From assembly GCF_030812255.1 (NCBI RefSeq), contig NZ_JAUSSH010000002.1:62001-126000 (forward strand): a stretch of DNA of 64,000 nt. The letters are read 5' to 3'. Below, one piece after another: positions 16,334-23,127 of this stretch. The notes beneath the pieces are model-generated. The model saw only the letters and a list, made by a program, of their open reading frames with translations. It made no database searches and had not been told where the DNA came from. Source of the stretch: Paeniglutamicibacter psychrophenolicus (GTDB taxonomy: Bacteria > Actinomycetota > Actinomycetes > Actinomycetales > Micrococcaceae). The stretch's first letter is position 1; each line of letters opens with the position of its first letter. Both the position numbers and the translations under genes were made by a program.

Positions 16334-17181
16334 GTCTCGTCCTGTCCGGCTCCCGGCCCCGGGCCCCCGAACTCGTCGAGTTCGGGCAAGTCCCAGGGCA
16401 CCGTTGGCACCTGGATGTCGTCATCGAGGCTGTCATCGTGGGATACGGGGATGATGCCCGCCTCGCGAAGCTCACGCTTGGCGTCGGCAGCCTCGATCCC
16501 GCGCAGCGTTGCAATTGCCTGCGCCGAGACCACCGAATCCCGGTAGCCGGCAATGGCTCGCCGCAGGAGCTTTTGCGGTGCCCGGCTCTTTTGCGACTGC
16601 ATTTGCAGTGCCTGGTACTGGTCGGCCCAGCCAAATTGGGCGGCAAGCCGCGGTGTCGAGTACTGCCACCAGGCATCTTTCGTGGCGGCATCGACCAGAT
16701 TCATCTCGGCCATGGCGATAAGTGCCATCTGGGGAGAAACCAGGAACCATTGCACCACGTCCGAGAGCACGGCCGGATCATCCACGAGGCGGCCATCGAG
16801 GTACTCGCGCAGGCCCTTGCGCGGAATGAGCAGGTGTCCTGCAAAGGCGTCGGCACGCATTTCCCCGTGGCTGCGGCGATCCCAGTTGCCCCCGCCGTAG
16901 TCGGCCCAGTCGTTGAAAACGAGGTGGGCCAGCTCGTGGGCCAGCGTGCTGCGCTGGCGCATGGGGTGGGGGGACCTTGCGACTCCCATGAACATGACGT
17001 CGCGTTCGGGGTCCCGCACGGTCAACCCATGCTCGTGTGTGTCATCGACATCCAGCACGGCCACGTCGATGCCGGTGGCCTGTTCGATCAGCGAAACCAG
17101 GTCTCCGAGGGGCTGCAGGCCCAGGCGGTGGTGTTCACGGAATTGTGCCGCCGCCGTGAATGCTTCTTCCGTGGGTCTCAT
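16330..17181 (-). CDS. ImmA/IrrE-family metallo-endopeptidase (COG2856)
   Basis: The 283-residue protein carries the zinc motif HELAH at residues 82-86 with a probable third ligand Glu107 in SHGEMRADAFAGHLLIP, as in ImmA of ICEBs1 and IrrE/DdrO-cleaving peptidases. These enzymes cleave a cognate XRE repressor and so derepress a mobile element or a stress response. About 100 residues precede the motif and an unusually long helical/acidic tail follows (residues 130-283, ending in PELDEFGGPGPGAGQDET). It starts 12 bp after the XRE gene, its natural partner, and overlaps the PIN gene by 4 nt. The peptidase probably acts on the XRE protein; this is inference. Confidence 0.86.
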   Translation of the reverse strand: MRPTEEAFTAAAQFREHHRLGLQPLGDLVSLIEQATGIDVAVLDVDDTHEHGLTVRDPERDVMFMGVARSPHPMRQRSTLAHELAHLVFNDWADYGGGNWDRRSHGEMRADAFAGHLLIPRKGLREYLDGRLVDDPAVLSDVVQWFLVSPQMALIAMAEMNLVDAATKDAWWQYSTPRLAAQFGWADQYQALQMQSQKSRAPQKLLRRAIAGYRDSVVSAQAIATLRGIEAADAKRELREAGIIPVSHDDSLDDDIQVPTVPWDLPELDEFGGPGPGAGQDET

Positions 17182-17193
17182 GGTGAAAGGTCC

Positions 17194-17532
17194 TTAGGAG
17201 GCCTGGATGCCTTGGCGGTCGAGGTACTCGTCCAGTTCCAGGAAGTTGAGCAGGGCCCCGCGCATGCGGTTCATGTCCGATCCGTCGGTTGCCCGGGCGG
17301 CGCACTGGACCCGGTCCGGGAGCGTGCGCATGCCGCTGAGTTGGGCAACGGTGCGCCCCGTCGCCCATGCGATCTGGATGATCTCGGGCATTTTTGCCAA
17401 GCGTTCCCCCGACAGGATCCGGGAGATCGTCGATTGTGAGATGTCCGTTTGGTCGGCCAGGGCGCGTTGGCTCAGGTTCGCGCCGCGCATGGCTTCGGCG
17501 ATGAGCGCCCCGATGTCTTTTGCTGTCGTCAT
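17194..17532 (-). CDS. XRE family helix-turn-helix regulator, first gene of the XRE-ImmA-PIN operon
   Basis: The 112-residue protein has an XRE helix-turn-helix in its N-terminal half (LSQRALADQTDISQSTISRILSGERL) and a short C-terminal part (NRMRGALLNFLELDEYLDRQGIQ) that probably dimerises or is the peptidase target. The ATG at 17532 is preferred because GCGAGG lies 9 nt upstream; the ATG at 17538 is only 3 nt from it. The longer frame to 17841 reads through the promoter. XRE-ImmA pairs regulate mobile elements and toxin modules, and this one probably represses its own operon via the palindromes upstream. Confidence 0.85.
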   Translation of the reverse strand: MTTAKDIGALIAEAMRGANLSQRALADQTDISQSTISRILSGERLAKMPEIIQIAWATGRTVAQLSGMRTLPDRVQCAARATDGSDMNRMRGALLNFLELDEYLDRQGIQAS

Positions 17533-17578
17533 GGCCATGCACCTCGCCTTCGCGCTTTCGTGGTTGTCAAAAACTCTT

Positions 17579-17605
17579 TGAATCATTAATGCCCCTACTG
17601 ATTCA
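17579..17605. promoter_or_regulatory. inverted repeat in the XRE promoter region
   Basis: TGAATCA (17579-17585) and TGATTCA (17599-17605) are exact reverse complements with a 13-nt centre, giving 20 bp between half-site centres, about two helical turns. They lie 47-73 bp before the XRE start in an AT-rich patch, as expected for an autoregulatory operator. Confidence 0.5.
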
Positions 17606-17663
17606 GTATAGTTGAACCCCTGGTTCCCGTGCCAGGGATATCCCGGGGAATCGGCGACCTCAC

Positions 17664-17696
17664 ACCATATGCGCCACAGCTTGTGGCACATATGGT
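17664..17696. repeat. 33-bp near-perfect palindrome between XRE operon and acetyltransferase
   Basis: ACCATATGCGCCACA (17664-17678) is followed after 3 nt by its reverse complement with one mismatch (17682-17696). It lies about 130 bp upstream of the XRE gene and 94 bp before the acetyltransferase on the other strand. It may be an operator or a trace of a recombination site; no T-tract suggests a terminator. Confidence 0.6.
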
Positions 17697-17789
17697 TCGA
17701 TGCCCGCCGGGGCTCCCGGCAACCATCAATTTCGATCGACAGGACCCGGCCTAAACCTCCGTGGTGTTCTCCGCCGGTATGTTGGGGGA

Positions 17790-18398
17790 GTGACTCAAAC
17801 GGTGGAGATGACACGACGGCTGATACTCGACAGGCCCTCAACCGGCGATGTGGACGAGGTGTTTGCCATCGCCAACGACCCTCGCACCTGGTCGCACCTT
17901 CCCGAGGCGCTGGTCACGGACCCGGACCAGACCGCTGCCTTGTTGGCAATGTTCCACGCGGGGTGGAAGTCCAACGGGCTTGCCGCCTGGGTCGTCCGCC
18001 TGGGAAACGCTCAAGGCCTTCCGGGCCTGGCACCCAGCCAGCTGCTCGGGACCGGGGGAGTGAACCTGATCCAGACGGGTGCCGGGACCGAGATCTGGAA
18101 CCTGGGCTACAGATTGGACCCGGCCTGCTGGGGGCACGGGTTCGCCACCGAGCTGGCCACGTACGCGGTCGAACGCGCCCGAGCCACCAGTAAAGAAGTT
18201 CCGGTCATAGCCAGGGTGCTATCCACCAACGCCCCCTCGGCCAGGGTCGCGCAGAAGGCAGGGCTGCAGCTGAGGTGGGAAGGCCCGGCGACTGTGCAGA
18301 CAGTGGCAGCCGCGGGGGGAGCCGCGCCCACGCGACTCATCCTGGCCGACCGGGAGCTGGAGCCCGAGGTTCTTGAATGGCTGGTCTCCCGCGGATAA
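17790..18398 (+). CDS. GNAT family N-acetyltransferase (RimJ/RimL-like)
   Basis: The 202-residue protein has the GNAT fold of the RimJ/RimL type: RRLILDRPSTGDVDEVFAIANDP at the N-terminus, GTGGVNLIQT, the acetyl-CoA-binding stretch GYRLDPACWGHGFATELATY, and RVLSTNAPSARVAQKAGLQ. It transfers an acetyl group from acetyl-CoA to an amino group; the acceptor is unknown. The GTG at 17790 follows a -10-like TATGTT (17778-17783) by 6 nt, suggesting a leaderless message; the ATG at 17808 is the alternative. Its neighbours are unrelated. Confidence 0.82.
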   Translation: MTQTVEMTRRLILDRPSTGDVDEVFAIANDPRTWSHLPEALVTDPDQTAALLAMFHAGWKSNGLAAWVVRLGNAQGLPGLAPSQLLGTGGVNLIQTGAGTEIWNLGYRLDPACWGHGFATELATYAVERARATSKEVPVIARVLSTNAPSARVAQKAGLQLRWEGPATVQTVAAAGGAAPTRLILADRELEPEVLEWLVSRG

Positions 18399-18432
18399 CT
18401 GCGTCTTCCGCGGGAGACCGCTTCCAATGCCG

Positions 18433-18924
18433 CTATTCGCCGTCGCGCACGCGCCGGGCGAAGTTCAACACGTGTTCCTGCAGCACGTTGATGCGCCGGT
18501 GCACTTCGGCCTCGCGGTCAAAGCCGATGTACGGCAACGACTTCATCATGCGGACATTGGCGGAGCATTCGAAGTTGGCACATACCAAAAGGCCGATGGT
18601 GTCGCCGTCGCGACCCGCCTGCCCGCCGGCCTTGGCGTTGAAGAACAGCACGTCGTTGGGCAGGTCAACGTCTTCACACCACGAGCACTGGGGGCGGTTG
18701 CGGATCTTGCCCTCGGCCTTGCGGAACATGATGCCCACGGGTGCATCGCCCAGGGAGGTGACGACGTAGCCGACCAGCGGCAGTTTCGGATCCCGCCACC
18801 CCAGGAATTCAAGGTTGTCCCAGTCCAGGGAGCCGAAGTTTTCCGGGAGGGTGATGGCCTTGCGCTCGCGCAGCGAGGCGTTGATGAAGGAGGCGCGGAT
18901 TTGTTGTTCGATGAGGGGGAGCAT
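18433..18924 (-). CDS. FBP_C domain (elongation factor G-binding-type, treble-clef zinc) protein
   Basis: The 163-residue protein matches the C-terminal zinc domain of FusB-like EF-G-binding proteins. Four cysteines, C80 and C83 (QCSWCEDV) with C115 and C120 (LLVCANFEC), form the treble clef, and DWDNLEFLGWRDPK lies before it. FusB-type proteins bind EF-G and rescue ribosomes stalled by fusidic acid. Actinobacterial stand-alone FBP proteins are not well studied, so the EF-G role is inference from the family. The gene is convergent with the acetyltransferase. Confidence 0.75.
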   Translation of the reverse strand: MLPLIEQQIRASFINASLRERKAITLPENFGSLDWDNLEFLGWRDPKLPLVGYVVTSLGDAPVGIMFRKAEGKIRNRPQCSWCEDVDLPNDVLFFNAKAGGQAGRDGDTIGLLVCANFECSANVRMMKSLPYIGFDREAEVHRRINVLQEHVLNFARRVRDGE

Positions 18925-19219
18925 GGAGAAAAGGTCCTGACTGTCTTGCCGCCGCTTCGCCGCAGCGCGGGCGAGGGGGCACGTTCGGGGTGGGTTTACG
19001 CGTTCCGCCGGTGCAGAGGCGCAGGAAAGCGCGAAAAACCTGCAGCGGATGCGGGCGCGCCACGGGGGCGCAAAAAATCACCGAAAGCGGACAGCCCTAT
19101 CTCGAGCCGGCGAAAAAGACGCCGGCTACCCCCGAACGCCCGCGGGGCAGCTGGGTCGAGATCGTGATGGACATGGGAAAAAGTATACGCCCGCGCAACG
19201 GGTGTCCGTCGGGACGCGG
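18925..19219. other. 295-bp gap between FBP and SUMF1-domain genes
   Basis: No convincing gene is seen. The stretch is GC-rich; a minus-strand TATACT lies around 19186 and may belong to the FBP promoter, but no matching -35 is clear. Confidence 0.3.
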
Positions 19220-20098
19220 TCAGTCGCGCAGCAGGCTCCGCAACGGGGTCCATCCGAGGGGAAGCGGGCTGCGGATATCGGCGCGTTGCCGATCAGCCTC
19301 GGCGGACCAGCCCTGGGCGGCTCTCGCGCCACGCTCGCCGACGGCCCCGCGGGCCACCCGGAAGCCGACGTCCTCCAGCACGGCGTCGGGTGCACTGCCG
19401 CGGCGCACCGATGCCCGGCAGCTCCAGGCCTTGTCGTCCCAGCCGCCGCCGCGCAGGCTCCGGTAGTCGCCGTAGCGGGCGGTGTCCGCGTAGTCCCAGC
19501 ACCACTCCCAGGCATTGCCGATCATGTCGAACAGGCCAAAGCCGTTGGGCTGCTTGCCCCCGACCGCTTGCGGGCCATCGAGGCCGTCGGCCGAGGTCCA
19601 GGCGATGTCAGCCAGCGGCCCATGCGTCGGGGTGCTCGTTCCGGCGCGGGCGGCAAACTCCCATTCGGCTTCCGTGGGGAGCCGGTAGCCCTCGGCCGCC
19701 ACGTTCCAGAAGACGGTATCGGCGCCGAAAGTGTAGGCGGGCTCGAGCCCCGCCAAGAGGGAAGCGGCATTGCACCAGCGCACCGCATCAAACCAGGTCA
19801 CCGGATGCATCGGAACGCTCGATCCCGGCCGGCACCTCGGGTTCAGGTCCGGGACTTGCGCCCATTGGTCGCCGGTGACATGCGTGTTGCCGAGTTCGAA
19901 GGGGCGCAAGTGCACCTCGCGAACCACCTCGGAACGGGCATCGCGCATGCGAATGCTTCCGGACGGGATCGAGGCCAGGGGAATCTCCACGATTCGATCA
20001 TGCCCCGGGATGCGGGGAACGGGATAGCGGTCGGTCGCAGATGACCCCACGGGCTGGAACGGAATGGATCGCGAGCGCACGTCATCCAATGGGCGCAC
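19220..20098 (-). CDS. formylglycine-generating enzyme-like (SUMF1/FGE-sulfatase domain) protein
   Basis: The protein of about 292 residues has the SUMF1 fold signatures: HPVTWFDAVRWCNAASLLAG, YRLPTEAEWEFAARAGT, NGFGLFDMIGNAWEWCWD, and RSLRGGGWDDKAWSCRASVRR with VGFRVAR. Active formylglycine-generating enzymes use two Cys near the RGG motif to oxidise a sulfatase Cys. Here the motif has RGGGWDDKAWSC, with Asp in the position of the first Cys, so FGE activity is doubtful. The domain also occurs in other roles (for example iron-dependent sulfoxide synthases and structural domains). The start is uncertain: the GTG at 20098 avoids overlap with the divergent LysR gene. No sulfatase is nearby. Confidence 0.7.
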   Translation of the reverse strand: MRPLDDVRSRSIPFQPVGSSATDRYPVPRIPGHDRIVEIPLASIPSGSIRMRDARSEVVREVHLRPFELGNTHVTGDQWAQVPDLNPRCRPGSSVPMHPVTWFDAVRWCNAASLLAGLEPAYTFGADTVFWNVAAEGYRLPTEAEWEFAARAGTSTPTHGPLADIAWTSADGLDGPQAVGGKQPNGFGLFDMIGNAWEWCWDYADTARYGDYRSLRGGGWDDKAWSCRASVRRGSAPDAVLEDVGFRVARGAVGERGARAAQGWSAEADRQRADIRSPLPLGWTPLRSLLRD

Positions 20099-20144
20099 CG
20101 CCGGGGAAGTAGCGCGGCGGGTCGCGATGCTGTAGACCGGAGGC

Positions 20145-21062
20145 ATGTTCATCCGGCAACTCGAGTACATGGTCGCCCTCGCGCGCGAGCGGCACTTCGT
20201 GCGTGCCGCCCAATCCTGCTCGGTCTCCCAGCCCGCCCTCTCGGAGGGGATCCGGAAGCTGGAAAAGGAACTGGATGTTCCCCTGATTCGCCGCGGCAAC
20301 AAGTTCGAGGGCCTGACCGCCGAGGGCCAGGAGCTCGTCACCTGGGCACATCGGATCCTTGCGGACCGGGACGCCATGAACGACGAAATCGCCGCCATGC
20401 GCACCGGGGTCTCCGGCCAGCTGCGCTTCGGCTCCGTTCCCACCGCCTCGATCGCGGTGTCGCTGCTGAACGCACCCTTCTGCGGGCTCCATCCCCGGGC
20501 CTCCGTCCAGGTGGTCTCCGACCTGACCTCCCAAGACGTCCTGGGCAAGCTGCGGTCCTTCGAGATCGATGCGGGCATCACCTATATCCAGGATCCGGTG
20601 CCGGAGGAATTCCGCGTTCTCCCGCTGTACCTGGAACGCCATGTGCTGCTGACCTCCAGGGGTGCCATGACGGCGTCCTCCGCGACCTGGGCGCAGGCGG
20701 CGGCCCTGCCGCTGTGCCTGCTGGCCCCGAGCATGCAGGGCCGGCGGCGCCTGGACGGGGTCTTTGCCGAGGTGGGGGCCGTTCCCGCGCCCCGGCTCGA
20801 AACCGACTCCGTGGCCTCGCTCTTCGCGCACGTGCAGACGGGCTCGTGGTCGACGATCGTGCCCGCGGCCTGGCTGCATCTCTTCGGGGTCTCGGCCAAT
20901 CTGCAGGCCGTGCCGTTGGTTTCTCCCCGGCGCTCCGTGCCGGTCGGGTTGGTGACCCTGGCCCGCGACCCCGCTCCGGTGTTGGTCCGCGCCTTGCTGT
21001 CAGTGGCGGAATCAACCGATCTCACGTTCCTTGAGCACCTCCCGGGCGAAAAATCACGATAG
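20145..21062 (+). CDS. LysR family transcriptional regulator
   Basis: The 305-residue protein has the LysR winged helix at residues 1-60 (MFIRQLEYMVALARERHFVRAAQS, QPALSEGIRKLEKELDVPLIRR) and a periplasmic-binding-protein-like effector domain (GQLRFGSVPTASIAVSLLN, IDAGITYIQD). The inducer and targets are unknown. It is divergent from the SUMF1-domain gene with about 46 bp between them, the usual arrangement for a LysR regulator and its target. The FUSC-type transporter downstream on the same strand is the other possible target. GGAGG stands directly before the ATG. Confidence 0.87.
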   Translation: MFIRQLEYMVALARERHFVRAAQSCSVSQPALSEGIRKLEKELDVPLIRRGNKFEGLTAEGQELVTWAHRILADRDAMNDEIAAMRTGVSGQLRFGSVPTASIAVSLLNAPFCGLHPRASVQVVSDLTSQDVLGKLRSFEIDAGITYIQDPVPEEFRVLPLYLERHVLLTSRGAMTASSATWAQAAALPLCLLAPSMQGRRRLDGVFAEVGAVPAPRLETDSVASLFAHVQTGSWSTIVPAAWLHLFGVSANLQAVPLVSPRRSVPVGLVTLARDPAPVLVRALLSVAESTDLTFLEHLPGEKSR

Positions 21063-21163
21063 CCAGCGCCTATAAGAACATTGTCTTTGCCTCTTTGACG
21101 CCTAGGGCCGGAACCGCGCACAGTTGACTCCGGGGCACGGTGCCCCAAGGTGCGGGAGACGCA

Positions 21164-22231
21164 ATGGCAAGGATGGCGGGGCCACGGGCCACCGAATCAC
21201 GTGGCGGGGCTGTGGCCTTCGGGGCGCTCGATCCACGCGCGCTTCTGGCCATGGGTCCGGCGCAGGGCGACCGGCCGGCCGCCTGGCGCGTGGCACTGGG
21301 TGTTGCCGTCCCCTCGCTGGCCCTGCTGGCAATCGGCCGGCCGGACCTGGTCATCTACGCGGTCTTTGGGGCTTTCGTCGGCATGTACGGCAGGAACGAG
21401 CCGCACCAGCTGCGGGTCATCCACCAGGGACAGGCCGCGGTGCTCCTCGTGGGCGGGACCGTGATCGGCATCGGTCTGGCAGCGGCGCACGTCGGTCCGT
21501 GGACGCTGGTGGCGCTCGAGGCGCTGGTTGCGGGCGTGGTCTCGATCATTGCCGACAAGTACAGGCTCAAGCCCGGCGGCCCCTTCTTCTGCATCTTCGC
21601 CCTGGGGGCCTGCGCCTCGGTTCCGCTCGCCGTGCCGTGGTGGTGCGCCACACTCATTTGCCTTGGTTCGGCACTGTTCGCCGTGCTGGTCGGGTTTGCC
21701 GGGTGGATGGGGTCGCGGAACTGGGTGCCCGGCGCCGTCCGACCGGTCGAACCGGTCATCTCGCCGGCGATCCTGGTCCACGCCCTGCGCTACGTCCTGG
21801 CCGTGGGCACCGCCGGGGCCGCGGGAATCCTGTCGGGCATCGGGCACCCCTACTGGGCGATGGCCGCCGGCGCGGTTCCGCTGGCCGCAGAGACCCTTGG
21901 GGCGCGCATCGTCCGCGGCATCCACCGCGTCGTGGGAACGCTGGCCGGGGTCGGGATGACCGCACTGATCCTGCTGCCGCAGCCTCCCATCATGCTCCTG
22001 GGGCTGGCGGTGGTCGTGCTGCAGTTCCCCTCCGAGTTGTTCATGGCCCGCCACTACGGGCTGGCGCTGGTCTTCTTCACGCCGCTGATCCTGGTGATGA
22101 CGTATCTGGCCTCCCCGACCGATCCCGGCGTCCTCATGGCCGACCGGGCCGTGGAGACGATGGTCGGGGCCGCGGCCGGGGTGCTGGTTGCCCTGTGCAT
22201 CCGCGAGCCGCGGGCGCTGCGCGGCAGCTGA
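21164..22231 (+). CDS. FUSC family (aromatic acid exporter-like) membrane protein
   Basis: The 355-residue membrane protein has two groups of hydrophobic helices separated by a short polar stretch, as in FUSC / fusaric acid resistance-type proteins. An N-terminal block (WRVALGVAVPSLALLAIGRPDLVIYAVFGAFVGMYGR) contains the FGAF motif, and the second block ends in GHPYWAMAAGAVPLAAETLGARIVRGIHRVVGT with the conserved R-x-x-x-T region. Such proteins export aromatic acids or contribute to drug tolerance; the substrate is unknown. The ATG at 21164 has CGGGAGA 5 nt upstream. The gene may be co-controlled with the LysR gene just before it (102 bp upstream). Confidence 0.8.
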   Translation: MARMAGPRATESRGGAVAFGALDPRALLAMGPAQGDRPAAWRVALGVAVPSLALLAIGRPDLVIYAVFGAFVGMYGRNEPHQLRVIHQGQAAVLLVGGTVIGIGLAAAHVGPWTLVALEALVAGVVSIIADKYRLKPGGPFFCIFALGACASVPLAVPWWCATLICLGSALFAVLVGFAGWMGSRNWVPGAVRPVEPVISPAILVHALRYVLAVGTAGAAGILSGIGHPYWAMAAGAVPLAAETLGARIVRGIHRVVGTLAGVGMTALILLPQPPIMLLGLAVVVLQFPSELFMARHYGLALVFFTPLILVMTYLASPTDPGVLMADRAVETMVGAAAGVLVALCIREPRALRGS

Positions 22232-22266
22232 GGCCGATGGCTCGGGGGAGGCGCCAGGCGCAACAT

Positions 22267-22310
22267 TGGCAATGGCGTCCATTCCCGAGCGGGAATGAAC
22301 GCCATTGCCA
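22267..22310. terminator. bidirectional hairpin between FUSC and racemase-like genes
   Basis: A 20-bp near-perfect inverted repeat (one mismatch) with a very short loop covers 22267-22310. It lies between the ends of two convergent genes and can terminate both. Confidence 0.75.
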
Positions 22311-22331
22311 TGAACCTTTGCGGTTCCGGAG

Positions 22332-23078
22332 CTAGGAAATCTCGACCTTGACGTCTGCCTGGGTGATCGGCCAGCCGGTGACGACCTTGGGCCGCGGGGT
22401 CGCGTAGGTGCGCACCTTGGAGGTGCTCAGCCCCAGGCGCACCAGCGACTCGGCGATGGTCACCGCGGCGCGGACGCCGTCGACGATCGGCACTCCGGTC
22501 GCCTCGGCGACCTTGGCCTCAAGTTCCGCCATGCCGCCGCAGCCGAGCACGATGACCTCGGCCTTGTCGATCTCCACCGCCTGGCGCGACTGCTCCACGA
22601 TGGCGGCCACGGCACGCTCGGGGTCGGACTCGAGCTCGAGCACGCCCAGCCCGCTGGCGCGGACCGAGGCGCAGCGGTCGGTGAGCCCGGCCAGCTTCAG
22701 CCGGTCCTCGATCAGCGGCACCGTGCGGTCCAGCGTGGTGACAACGGAGTACTTGTGGCCCAGGAACTGCGCGGTGGAGGCCGCGGCCTCGGTGATGTCC
22801 ACGACCGGGACGTCGAGCAGTTCCTGCAGGCCCTCGCGGCCGTGTTCGCCGTAGCCGGCCTGGATGACCGCGTCGTACGGTTCGGTGTAGTTCACGACCT
22901 TGTCCATCACGGCGATCGCCGCGAGGTAGCTCTCAAAGTTTCCCTCGCAGGAATCCGCTCCGAAGTTGGGCGTGAGCTCGATGATTTCGGTGCCCGGGGA
23001 GGCCGCCGAGCGGGCCGAGTCGCCGATCGAGCGGGTCATGGACGCGGTGGTGTTGACGTTGAGGACCAGTATGCGCAT
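22332..23078 (-). CDS. Asp/Glu/hydantoin racemase superfamily protein, first catalytic Cys absent
   Basis: The 248-residue protein belongs to the Asp/Glu/hydantoin (allantoin) racemase superfamily: MRILVLNVNTTASMT, VVDITEAAASTA and EVIVLGCGGMAELEAKV carry family signatures. Racemases use two Cys. The second (in VLGCGGM) is present, but the position of the first, normally in a motif like ACFGDPG, reads AGYGEHG, so the Cys is replaced by Gly. The same Gly/Cys pattern is known from arylmalonate decarboxylase of this superfamily. Context (49 bp after the allantoin permease) suggests a role in allantoin or hydantoin metabolism, but simple racemisation is doubtful. AGGAG lies 10 nt before the ATG. 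Confidence 0.8.
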   Translation of the reverse strand: MRILVLNVNTTASMTRSIGDSARSAASPGTEIIELTPNFGADSCEGNFESYLAAIAVMDKVVNYTEPYDAVIQAGYGEHGREGLQELLDVPVVDITEAAASTAQFLGHKYSVVTTLDRTVPLIEDRLKLAGLTDRCASVRASGLGVLELESDPERAVAAIVEQSRQAVEIDKAEVIVLGCGGMAELEAKVAEATGVPIVDGVRAAVTIAESLVRLGLSTSKVRTYATPRPKVVTGWPITQADVKVEIS

Positions 23079-23127
23079 GGGGGGAATGCTCCTGTGTAGC
23101 GGTGGATCTGACGTGGGGGCAGCTGCC

